Shown one piece after another: positions 24,120-35,400 of a DNA stretch of 64,000 nucleotides. The notes beneath the pieces are model-generated. The model was not told where the DNA came from, did not search any database, and saw nothing but the letters and a program-made list of their open reading frames with translations. Positions within the stretch are counted from its first letter, which is position 1; each line of letters starts with the position of its first letter. Both the position numbers and the translations under genes were made by a program. This DNA is from Bursaphelenchus xylophilus (Eukaryota; Nematoda; Chromadorea; Rhabditida; Aphelenchoididae), in NCBI GenBank assembly GCA_904066235.2, contig CAJFCV020000002.1:10664001-10728000 (forward strand), read 5' to 3'.

Positions 24120-24627
24120 TCAGACAGACCGTTCACAGGTTGCAGTAGTGGCTTTTGGATACGTGATTTCATTCACAGGTCCTCGTGGATACGTGATTTC
24201 ATCACTGCAGGCCCAACAATAGCGGGCTAATCCTATAAACTGCGACGTATTCCATTGTTTATAAAGCCCATAATGAATATTGGAAATGCAGTGTACGCTG
24301 AAACTGGCAATCTGAAAAAGAAGATTTTAGGTACAGAGTTTACTTTTGATACTGTTTTTGTCGAAAAAACCCCACTTCTCAAAAACGTGTTTACAAAGAC
24401 ACTTTACTGGCACGTCAATAATTTTAAAAAAAAGTAAGACTTGCTATTTTGTCTTCAGACTTGATCAGTTCCTCGATGAATGCATGCCTCGCCGTCTCGT
24501 TCGGGAAGATGCGTCTATGGTGCTTAACATACTTGGCCACCCTATAGCATTCGTCTCTCTCACGGATGTTATCATGCCAGCAGTAGACAGACGCAATCAC
24601 AATGACTGTAAGAACAAGCAGCTTCAT
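24120..24627 (-). CDS. Small secreted cysteine protein, member 3 (GC-AG intron)
   Basis: Exons 24445-24627 and 24120-24311 give 124 residues when joined at a GC donor (ATA|GCAAGT) and a ttttcag acceptor. This keeps phase 0 and places a cysteine at position 8 of exon 2, exactly as in members 1 and 2. A GT donor two bases downstream would break the frame. I start at the second Met (MKLLVLTVIV). A TATA-like CTACATAAA on the minus strand (24661-24669) lies 34 bases upstream of it. Motifs are DECYRV, ARHAFI and CWAC. The tail after CWAC carries a short internal repeat (DEITYP, NEITYP) and one extra cysteine. It is probably secreted; the function is unknown. Confidence 0.7.
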
Positions 24628-24659
24628 TGGGGGAATCAACCGTAATAATATGCTCATTT

Positions 24660-24765
24660 CTTTATGTAGAGGCTTGGTTAGCTATGTAAATGCAATTGAC
24701 ATCATTAAAATCTTCGTTTTTTTCAAATTCTGATTAGATTTGAAGACAATTACGAACACATATTT
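24660..24765 (-). promoter_or_regulatory. Promoter block shared with secreted protein 2
   Basis: Plus-strand sequence gctatgtaaatgcaatt, attaaaatc and gaagacaatt here parallels ggctatgtaaatgtaat, gttaaaatc and aacggcaatt at 18318-18390, in the same order and spacing upstream of the two ATGs. Confidence 0.55.
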
Positions 24766-25860
24766 GGATCAAATTACAATTTGATATATTCTTTTGACTA
24801 TTAGAGCCTCTAAAATTCTTCTTAAACGACCAAAACAACTACAATTGAAGCTCGATTTTACGGCTTAGAAGACGAAATGTGATTTTTAGATTTTTATAGC
24901 GCTACGACTTTTCGGGTAGACGATAGTTTCTCGTTGAAGTCGTACAGTGAGGGACCTGATCCAGCGACAAAAAAAGTACCGCTTTGCATCCAGAAAGGAA
25001 CCAAAATGTCGCAAAATAATACCTCCCTTCTCTAACAGGGGAAGTACCCCAAGTGCGACGCTTAGATTTTGATGAAACTTGGCACAAATTTAGACTGACT
25101 TTTTCAAAAATATTATACATGCGTGAATTCTGCCTCGCACTTTGCGTAAACAACCGAGATTTTCAGATCGAAAGTCGGCGAAAATTTAAGGCTTTTTGCC
25201 GAATTTCGGCACGAAAAGTTTCATGGCTATTTCTGCCATAGAGGGTAATGCTTCAAAAAAAAATCTATTTTTTCGCACGAAACTAGCAAAGTTCTGATCA
25301 AAAAGTGTTTTTCTCTCTGACCGCTCTCCACGTTTATTGTGCTCTCTCGGCGGCAAAAATCGTCCAATGTCTCGGCGGCACCCGCAAAGTGCGAGCTAAA
25401 ACTTTCAGGAATTGACACAACCCTAACTGATCAAACAAGATGGGATAAAACCTCAGAGAAGGTTATGGTGCCGTGATTCAGGCGCTCCGCTTCGGGATCT
25501 CTGCAGCGAACATTCTCGAACATCGGGGAAAAAAAGCTGGGGAAACAGTTGACACGGGGGACATCTCTCTCTCTCCATAAATTCCATCGAGTTGACGCTA
25601 GGGTTCGGACGGGGTATATACCCAAATACGCGGGAGGCCGGGAATTTTCGGGTATTTATGGTATGTTCAAAGTACTTTTACATTCAAAAAAAGTAAAAAA
25701 AGTCGAGTTTTGCCATAAGAAATCAATAAATGTTGACATTTTGTCATAATTTGTCTTTTTGTCTCTCAAAACTTGGTTCTAAGATTGAAATTTACTTGGC
25801 CGGAATAGGAAAATAAACGGAAAAAAATTCAAAATGATTTCAAAAATCATTTGTGTTAAA

Positions 25861-26245
25861 AGTTCCTTATTTTGGCCACAACTTTATAACTTTGCGGAAA
25901 CTGGTCGGAATTAGCCCAAATTTAGCGTGCAGGCTCAATTCATCGTTGTCAATGCCCGGACAGTGGATTTAGTTAGTGAGGTACCTTTTTTCAGTACCAC
26001 CTTGCCCTTCAAACACGGCTGCAGCCTGTGATTTTACATTTTATACGATGAAACATGTCCGGAACTAAACTTATTGACTCCGTATGGAACTAAATGAATC
26101 GTCACACCCTTCGTAGGTACCCTTAAAACTATAGAGCTATTATAGTAATTCATTGCCGGCTAGGTCGAAGCGTTTTTTCATAACTCCAGTGCCCAAGCTT
26201 GGGCGCAGTTCGCGGAGTACCTTTGTTGTGGCCAAAATAAGGAAC
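25861..26245. repeat. Repeat element, agttccttattttggccaca ends
   Basis: The 385-bp element has inverted ends agttccttattttggccaca and tgtggccaaaataaggaac. A near-identical inverted copy lies at 52329-52715 upstream of the nucleotidase gene. Confidence 0.8.
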
Positions 26246-26849
26246 TTTTTCCTAAACTGTTTCTTATTCGAATTTTGGAATCATTTTTCGTTTTTATTTG
26301 CAGAGGTTTCAGCGTATAAAATGTCGAAAGCATGGATAAGAGTAGTCCTCCATTCTGATGTAGTCTGATAAATAATGCGTGGTATCATGATAAGCAGCCG
26401 TTGATTGCGTCCGTCAAAAATTTTTTAATTAACCCTAAAAGGGATAGGCAGCGATCTAACAAGCCGACCGTTATCAACGCCTACTTAGCCCTTGCTTCCG
26501 AATCATCGCAATCATGATGATCAAATTTTGTTGGTGGCGGCCGAAACGTTTGTTGCCGAGACATTTCGAGTGCCCCTTTCGGAGGGTAAAGAAGGAGGCC
26601 AAGAATGTTCTGGGTGGACGATTGGAGTATTTGGACAATGCTTTTGTGGGTTCGTCGGCTTCCAATGCATGTAACAAGCACTCTGTAATTCTCTGACTAA
26701 AAAATAACTCAATTCTCGTACGTGGGCGGCGGTTATCTTAACTTCGCAATCATAAACTCTAGGAGTGGCACACCCCGCAAACGACCCAAAGTATAATTAA
26801 AAAAACTGCCCAACAAATATCATGAATTGCTTTATCAGTTCTCACACAC

Positions 26850-26859
26850 GCTATAAAAT
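26850..26859 (+). promoter_or_regulatory. TATA box of the aspartic protease-like gene
   Basis: Sequence gctataaaata lies about 35-40 bases upstream of the ATG at 26892. Confidence 0.55.
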
Positions 26860-26891
26860 ACAGCTTTTTCTTGAAGGCTTTCATTATACCA

Positions 26892-28656
26892 ATGAAGTCG
26901 ATTTGGTTGTCGCTCCTGCTTGCCGCAGCCGTCAGCTCAATTGAAATCCCCGTCCAAAGGAGGCTCGTGGCCAGCACTCTCAGTTCGGGAATTCCGGTTG
27001 ATGTTGATACCGCCTCCAAGGCATACGTTGGAGTTATTTCGTTGGGGAGTCCAGGTCAAGATTTCAACGTGGCCTTTGACGTGAATACGCCGGCTTTGTG
27101 GGTGCCCGACTCTGCGTGCTCTTGCGGCGACAGATGCAAAAATGGTAAGGGTTGAACACTGTGTGCGGACTAACAGGGGAAGTACTCCAAGTGCGACGCT
27201 CAGATTTTCTTTAAAATTTGCACACACGTCGGGTATGGACTAAGTATCAATTCCTGAAAGTTTTAGCTCGCGCTTTCCGGGCGCCGCCGAGATATCGAAC
27301 GATTTTTGCCGCCGAGACAGCACGCTAAGCGTGGAGAGCGGTCAGAGAGAAAAGCGCTTTTTGGTTATAACTTTGGCAGTTTCGTGCGGAAAAATTTGAT
27401 TTTTTGTAGAAACATGACCCTTTACGGTAGAAATAAGCACGAAACTTTTCGTGCCGAAATTCCGCAAAAAGTGATAAATTTTGGCCGACTTTCGATCTAA
27501 AAATCTCGGTTTTTTCTGCAAAGCGCGAGCTAGGATTTTCGCATATATCTTAGAAAAAATTATTCTAAATGTGTGCCAAGTTTCATCAAAATCTGAGCGT
27601 CGCACTTGGAGTATTTCCCCTGTAAAGTATCACGTTTGAATGCCTTAATCCAGAGGACAAAGAAACCATTTTTTTTCTAGAGAAACTGTGCCCTCTGCTT
27701 TGTGCTTCCCATTGCTGTGCCAAGAACTTATTGGCCGACGAGGAGAGTGGCTCGTGCTCAAACAAACTCGTTTTCGACCCACAGAAGTCTCGATCATACG
27801 TTGGAGGTAAGGGTGTCGTAATGCCCCCTACTTGTTTCCCGTCTGTACATAAAATCTGTAATTTGACGCTTCAGGCAACGCGACCGTCGACCTCAAATTC
27901 CTGGGACGCACGGTGAAGGCGGCTACTGGCTACGACACCCTCAGGATTGGACCTCATTATCGGCCGGGGCTCACCGCCAACACCATTAAATTCGGACGTG
28001 TGTCGGAGTTCCACAAGGACTACAAACTTGTCAACTACGATGGAGTTTTTGGGCTGGGTTTCGGCGAAGTGAACGGACTCCCCTCTCCCATCAAACAACT
28101 GGCTTCTCATGGAGTCATCCCTTCGCCTCTCCTTACCGCCTACATTTACAACCAAACGCGTAGCACCACTGTTGACGGGGTTCTGACTATTGGCGAGGTT
28201 GACAAAAGACGCTGCAAAGCTGTTGAGGTCTTTGTCGAGACCGACCGTACCGCCGATGCATGGGTGTTCAGCTCTCCGGTCTTCAACGTCAGCAGGACTT
28301 CTGGGACAACCAACGGAAGTTGGCTGGGAGTTCTCGACTTCAACGCAAATTATATCCAAGTTCCTCCCGCTGCTTTCACACTCATTCGAAATTACATGAG
28401 AGGCACCGTTGGCGAGGACGGTCGTATCACCATTCCATGCATTAATATCCCTGTGTACTTCAACATTGGCGGCCAATCGTTGGCATTAAACACTGCGACG
28501 TTCACCGAACATGCCGGTGGGATGTGCAAACTCAACATTAGAGAAACACCTAGCTCAGACAAGTACGCCTTCCGTTTTGGTTTGCCACCCTTGCAAAGCC
28601 ATTGCATCGTTCTTGATTACAACGGCAGGCTTGCGTTCACTCCTAAGAAAGTCTAA
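26892..28656 (+). CDS. Pepsin-like (A1) aspartic protease homologue, probably inactive
   Basis: Exons 26892-27144, 27681-27806 and 27875-28656 give 386 residues, both introns in phase 1. A signal peptide (MKSIWLSLLLAAAVSS) is followed by the A1 fold: YVGVISLGSPGQDFNVAFDV, then LWVP, and a second lobe with GVFGLGFGEVNGLPSP. Where active pepsins have DTG in each lobe, this protein has DVN (FDVNTPALWVP) and DFN (VLDFNANYIQVP). The flap Tyr-Gly-Thr-Gly is also missing. Both aspartates remain but the glycine and threonine are lost, so peptidase activity is unlikely and a binding role is possible. A cysteine-rich insert (CSCGDRC ... CPLLCASHCCAKN) follows LWVP. Intron 1 is almost entirely a foldback element. 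It is the only clear plus-strand gene in the left half. Confidence 0.88.
27170..27622. repeat. Foldback element, 'aagtaccccaagtgcgacg' family, filling protease intron 1
   Basis: The ends are acaggggaagtactccaagt and its inverted form, about 453 bp. Other complete copies are at 57926-58372 and 59127-59582. Partial ones are at 7400-7455, 25037-25420, 29222-29275, 46440-46560, 53808-54085, 55238-55660 and 56018-56165. Confidence 0.85.
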
Positions 28657-28663
28657 TTTACCG

Positions 28664-28669
28664 AATAAA
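28664..28669 (+). other. Polyadenylation signal of the protease-like gene
   Basis: AATAAA lies eight bases after the stop codon. Confidence 0.6.
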
Positions 28670-28867
28670 CCGATACATGCATGCCGATAAGACCAGCCTG
28701 ATTTATGCACGTGATATTTGCAACAAGAAGCGTAAAAAAATCATATAACCCTTGTTTCCCAAATTGATTACAGGGTGGGGCTTCTTTGTGGCCCGATTTG
28801 AATTGGCTATAACTTATTTCGTTTTTGGCCAAATCTCAAAATTCTTTTTTTCCATGGATCCTCAGAC

Positions 28868-29170
28868 AACTAAGGTTCGGGCGGGGTATATACCCAGGTA
28901 TATACCCAAAGACCCGAGAGGCCGGGAATTTTCGGGTATTTATGGGTATATTCAAACTACTTTTGCATTCAAAAAATGTCGAGTTTTGTCATAAAACTCA
29001 ATAAATGTTGACATTTTGTCACAATTTGTTTTTTGCATCTCAAAACTATTAACGACTTCATATTGGTCCCATATTTGACTAATTTAGGCTAATTTTATAA
29101 ATACCCGAATATACCCGAGATTTCGGGTATATACCCGCGTGGTGAATATACCCGAATGTTCCGGACCCTA
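28868..29170. repeat. Repeat element, 'ggggtatataccc' family
   Basis: It has inverted ends (ggttcgggcggggtatat and its imperfect complement ending gttccggaccctag) with gggtatttatgggtat-type sequence in the arms. A half copy is at about 25595-25750. Confidence 0.65.
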
Positions 29171-29422
29171 GTTGACACATCGTGGATAACTCCAAGTTCG
29201 GTGGAATCTGACAACGTGTATGCAAAAGTTAAAGAAAATCTGAGCGTCGCACTTGAGGGTACTCCCCTTTCGAGTGTAAACTACGCGTATTTTACAACTT
29301 AAACTTTCAATTCTTTCCTCCAATCCTTTAGAAGACATAATAAAACTATTTATATTTATATTCAAAAACTGCAAAACAAAAAAAGTAAAAAATTGAAAAA
29401 ATCACAAAATTGATCCCGTATT

Positions 29423-32400
29423 TTACAATGGAGGGGTGGCATCGCCTTCTTGTCGGCCGAAACGTTCCAGCGAGTCTTCGCGGAGCTCATAGGCCGGGAG
29501 GTACCTAAAAAATCAGAAAAAAACTCAAAAAATAAATTAACCAAAATTTACGTTTTTCTTCCCTAAATTACGTTTCTTCTCCCTAAATTACGTTTCTTCT
29601 CCCTAAATCACGTTTTTCCTCCCTAAATCACGTTTTTCCTCCCTAAATCACGTTTTTTCTCCCTAAATTACGTTTTTTTCCATAAATCACGTTTTTCCTC
29701 CCTAAATCACGTTTTTCCTCCCTAAATTACGTTTTTTCTCCCTAAATCACGTTTTTCCTCCCTAAATCACGTTTTTCCTCCCTAAACCACGTTTTTCCTC
29801 CCTAAATCACGTTTTTCCTCCCTAAATCACGTTTTTTCTCCCTAAATCACGTTTTTTCTCCCTAAATCACGTTTTTTTCCATAAATCACGTTTTTCTTCC
29901 CTAAATCACGTTTTTCCTCCCTAAATCACGTTTTTCCTCCCTAAATCACGTTTTTCCTCCCTAAATTACGTTTTTTCTCCCTAAATCACGTTTTTCCTCC
30001 CTAAATTACGTTTTTCTCCCCTAAATAACGTTTTTTCTCCATAAATCACGTTTTTCCTCCATAATTCACGTTTTTTCTCCCTAAATCACGTTTTCCCTCC
30101 CTAAATCACGTTTTTCCTCCATAATTCACGTTTTTTCTCCCTAAATCACGTTTTTCCTCCCTAAATCACGTTTTTTCTCCCCTAAATTACGTTCTTTCTC
30201 CATAATTCACGTTTTTTCCCACTAATCTTCAACTCACTTTCCATTATCGGTCATCAAGACCTTATTAGGCTTGGTTTTGGTCCGATCTCCCAGACTTGTG
30301 AATCCTTTATCGTACAACGAACAGTACGGAACACATAACGCGCGGAGTAATCGCCAAATATCGACGTAATGCCAGCTCAACAGTGGGCATGCCCTGAGGA
30401 AATGCGGCCATCCGGCGTCTGTGAACTCGCATTCCGTCTTCATATAACGCCCTGAACATATCGAATATCAATTTTCGTATCTTTACAAACCGCACTGTGC
30501 AAAATTTTAATCACCTCATTTCTGGTTGATTGCACTGTGCAAAAACTTTTGCAAAATTTTCGCACAGTGCAACAGCGATGCCAGGATACGCACTGTGCAA
30601 AAAAAAATCTCTGTCAATCTGCACTGTGCGAAAAAATTCCAAAAGTTTTGATTGCACAGTGCGAATTTTGAAGCCTCTTTTTTTGGTCGCACTGTGCAAA
30701 ACAAGCGACAAAGTTTTTGACTGCACAGTGCAAAATGTCGCAAAACTTTCTCCACGCCACAGTGCAACCATTTTTTCTCACTGCACTGTGACTTTTATGA
30801 TTTTTGTACCGCACCGTGCATACACAAAAAAAATCGTTTTTTCATCGCACTGTGCAAAACACGCGACAAAAAATTTTTTTTGCACAGTGCATACCCTAAA
30901 AATTTGTCGCAATGCACAGTGCAACTCAATTTTCTCTGCACAGTGCAAAATTTGGAAATCATTTTTTCGCACAGTGCAAAATATTTATAAAAACTAAAAA
31001 AAAAAAAAAAAAAAAAAATAAAATAAAAATCAAAAAATCGTAATTTCCGGATAAAAACCAGTCAATAAAGTCAATCAAAAGTCAAAAAATTACCGTTAGG
31101 ATCAGTAAATCTGGAGCCCATAAAAACCGCAACCACTTTCGGTTTTCGTATTTTCAGCTGCTCCAATCCGCTTTTCATGGGCCCGTTCAGTTCGCTGGTG
31201 TCCAAATTGTATTTCCGGCCGGCATCGCGGATAAAATCCGCCATTTCGGAGAACTCGTCGCCACATAGAATGTGGAAAGCTTGGATTTTCGCGGCAGGGC
31301 CGTGCTTTCTAAAAACAAAAAAAAAATTTTTTTCTTCAAACTCGTATTTTTGGACCCAAAATGGCGATTTTTTGGCAAAAAATCTCAAAAATAGCAAAAA
31401 ATCTCAAATTTTGAAAAAATTTCAAAAATTGACAAAATGACAAAACCCGTATTTTAACATCAGAATTAGCTCAAAAATCAACTTTTTCATTTGTATTTTC
31501 GCTATTTCTATCAAATTTCACAAAAAATCTCAAATTTTGAACAATTTTTGAAAATTAAAAAAAAGGTAAAAAATCGTATTTTAGGATTCTAATTAGCTCA
31601 AACATCAACTTTTTCACTTGAATTTTCATTATTTTTATCAAATTTCCCAAAAAATCTCAAATTTTAAAAAATTTCAAAAAATGAAAAAATCTCAAAACCC
31701 GTATTTTAGGACCAGAATTAGCTTAGAAATCAACTTCTTCACCTGGATTTTGACTATTTTTATCAAATTTCACAAAAAAATCTCAAATTTTAAAAAATTT
31801 CAAAAATTGAAAAAAAGCTCAAAAACCGTATTTTAGCATCCTAATTAGCTCAAAAAATCAACTTTTTCACCTGAATTTTCATTATTTTTTACCAAATTTC
31901 ACAAAAAATCTCAAATTTTAAAAAATTTCAAAAAATGAAAAAATCTCAAAACCCGTATTTTAGGATCCTAAATAGCTCAAAAATCAACTTTTCCATCTGA
32001 ATTTCCACTATTTCTATCAAATTTCACAAAAAATCCCAACTTTAAAAAAATTTCAAAAATTGAAAAAAGCTCAAAAACCGTATTTTAGGATCATAATTAG
32101 CTCAAAAAATCATCTTTTTCACCTAAATTTTCATTATTTTTTATCAAATTTCACAAAAAATCCCAAATTTTAAAAAATTTCAAAAAATGAAAAAATCTAA
32201 AAAACCGTATTTTAGGATCCTAATTAGCTCAAAAATCACTTTTTTCACCTGAATTTTCGTTATTTTTATCAAATTTCACAAAAAATCTCAAATTTTAAAA
32301 CCCGTATTTTAGGTCCATTTTTTTGTAAAAATCTCCAATAACCCTAAAACCACTTACTTATCAATCCGACACCTCAACAAATGCAGTAAAGCGGTGCAAT

Positions 32401-35400
32401 CTTTCCCGCCATTGAACGAAATTGCCATTTGTTCCAGATTGTACTCGTCCAAGATCTCATCGACGACCTGGATGGCCCGACGAAGCCGTTTCGAATATCC
32501 ATCGTCATTCAGAGACTGCAAATACCGTTCCAATTTGCTATTGGAGTCCACCCAAGGCTCTTCGTCGTAGTTTACAATGTAATCTAAAAATTATTTATTT
32601 ATTTTTTTTTGATAAAATTGGGTAAAACTGGGTAAAATTGCTTTTTTTTTGAATAAACGGTAAAAAAAAAAAAAAAAATTTGAAATTTTTTTTTATTTTA
32701 CCCTACAAGTTAAAAAAAATACAAAAAAAATGTTTTTTTGAATAAACGGAAAAAAAAAAAAAAAAAAAATTTTTTTTTTTTCAAATTTTAATTTAATGTT
32801 CTACAAGGTCATGATAAATCTTTAGGGACCTTTATACAAGCCCTAGAATCCTAAAAAAGCTCAAAATTTTTCAAAAATTCAAAAAATTTCCATTTTTGGT
32901 CCAAATTCGCAAAAAATAATGAAAAAAATGTAAAATCCACTTTGAAAAATTTTGCAAATACAAAATCAAACTTCCAATTTCTTAGTTAACAAATTCTAAT
33001 ACTAATTTCCTACTTAAAACCCAAAAAAAATTCTTGAAAAATCCAAAAAAATAAAGATTTATTGCCTAAAAATCCCAAAAATCCTCAAAAATAATTCCAA
33101 ACTCCCTCCTGACCTTTAAATTCGCTCTTCAATTTTTCCATAGCCTCCATTCCTTCAGCTGGATCCGCTGCTTCCACTACCAACTTTGTTTTGAAGTAGT
33201 TATTGTCCATGATCGGATAGCTGCCTATTGTAACATTGGGGCGATTTTTGAAGGTCTCCGCGATTTTGGTTAGATTCTCCTGGAGATAAACTTCATTCCT
33301 CTTTAAGTAGAGTGTTTCGTTGTAGAAATTTCGGGCCCGATCTCGGGGAAAAAGAGTGTTCTAAAAAAAATTTTAAAAAATTTTAAAAAATAAAAAAAAT
33401 TTTTAAATAAATTTAAAAATCCCAAAAATTCAAAATAAAAATTCATTAAAAATTCAAAATACAAAAAAAAATTTTTTTAATTTTCCAAAAATCAAAAAAA
33501 TCTCAAAAATTCCCAAAAAATTCTCTTCAAAAAATCAAAAATCTCCCCAAATTTTAAGCCTCTTTAAATTAAAAAGAAGTGTTTAACCGTATAAAAAATT
33601 ATCAAATTCCTTCGATTTTTTGAGCAAACATTGCTCTCTTCCACTACTTTTGCTGGAGTTGAGCGACAAAAAGACCTCGCATTCCCCGTTTCAGACGGTC
33701 ACTGTGGATGTTCTTTGAATGGATAAACTATTTTCGGACCATTGGCGGCGAGTTTACGAAAAGAGAATGCGGGATTTCAAAGATCCTTCAGAAAGGTCGG
33801 GCGCAGGCTGCCAATTTAAAGAAATGCAACGTGTTATAAGAAAGCGCAAAAACTATCGCCAAAGCAAACAAACCGGCTATAAAATGACGTTTACTAACCA
33901 CTTCTGACACTGTGATGACAAAATTTCAAAAGTCTAGGGCGCAGTCTGCCGCGAATAAAAACGATAATAGGAATTTTAAAACTGATAAAAACTTAGCCAA
34001 TGCTGTCAAGTGACACCAAAAATGACGTCGAATAACCTTTTCCGACTCGATACCGACAAAATTTCAAAAGTCTAGGGCGCAGTCTGCCGCTAATAAAAAC
34101 GATAATAGGAAGTTTAAAAGTGATAAAAACCCAGCCAATGCTGTCAAGTGACACCAAAAATGACGTCGAATAACCTTTTCCGCCGATATCGACAAAATTT
34201 TAAAAGCCCAGGGCGCAGGCTGCCACTAGCAAAAATGATAATAGGAGGTTTCAAAGTGATAAAAAACATGCCGACATTATCAAGTGACACTCACAATGAT
34301 GTCTAATAACCTTTTGCAACTCCATAACGAAAAATTTTGAAAAGCCTAGGGCGCAGTCTGCCACATCAAAAAATCATTATTTACGCTATAAAATGGCAAA
34401 AAATCAGCTTTTGTCAACAAACAAGCCATATAATTAATTTGTTAACAAAATTTTAACATGAATGATAGAACACACCCTTAAAAATCAAAAGAAAAAGCAT
34501 TTCGAGGCCTAAAACATAAAAATAAAAGGTAATATCGAGGTTCCGAACAAAGATCGCTCCATACTATCAGCTGTAGTCTTATCAGTAGAAAGGACTTGAT
34601 TTTTTAGACTTTGAGACCACTCTATGACTGAAAAAAGTAAAAAAAATCGCAAAAAGATCGCAAAAATAGATAAAATCTTACAAAAACAGACCGAAAATTG
34701 CCCATCGAGCGTTTCAACATAAATTTTCCGAGTCAAAATCAAAAAGAAGTTTAAAAAAATACAAAAAAACATCGAAAATCAAATATTTTTTGCAAAACCT
34801 ACTTCAAGTTGATCATAGGCGAGTCGACAGAATTTCGGGACTCCAGGGAAGCAGATGACGTTTTTCAGTTGCACGGACGGGAATATGGTCATTTGTTCGG
34901 GGGTTTGTGGGGCCGCTTCTTCGCCCCACAAAAGCTGAGCGGCTTTGGGAATCTGGAAAATACAGTAATCCATTGCAAAAAAAAATTTTTTTTTGAAACA
35001 CCGTAAAAACATTAAACAGTCAATTTACAACCTTATTTTCCCATTTTCATCAAGTTTTTGATGATTTCAGGTTTTCGTGGTGGGACCATTTTGGTCCCGG
35101 CGCGAAAACTTGAAAACACCTTTGAAACGGAGAGAAATGAAAAAATCGGAGTAAAATACATGTCAGCATTATTTTATTCAGCTTTATGAACAAAAAAGGC
35201 TGATTTTGAAGACTTCATCCGGTCCCGCCACGAAAACCCTGAAAATCTGGGAAGTCTTCCAAATCCCGAAAACACAGGTTCAAAGGGCTTGAAATGGTGA
35301 AAAGCGTCAATATAAAACACAGCCTTCCTTATTTTTCTCATCTTTTCAATAAAATCAAAAAAAAATTTGGTCCCACCACGAAAACCTGAAAATCAGGGTA

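Larger units (their letters stand above)
24628..26849. repeat. Intergenic, partial and complete foldback elements
   Basis: It holds a half gatccagtggcaaa element (24950-25037) fused to a partial 'aagtaccccaagtgcgacg' element (25037-25420), half of a 'ggggtatataccc' element (about 25595-25750) and a complete 385-bp 'agttccttattttggccaca' element (25861-26245). Overlapping open frames at 26474-26712 show no domain. Confidence 0.6.

Noticed and set aside
26474..26712. Five overlapping open frames on both strands
   Set aside because: No frame stands out by codon use or domain, and no splice sites fit.
29560..30225. CRISPR or telomere array
   Set aside because: Units are head to tail without spacers and lie inside an intron flanked by coding exons.
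30490..30985. CRISPR-like regular short repeats
   Set aside because: The repeat core is nine bases, occurs in both orientations, lies in a spliced intron and the organism is eukaryotic.
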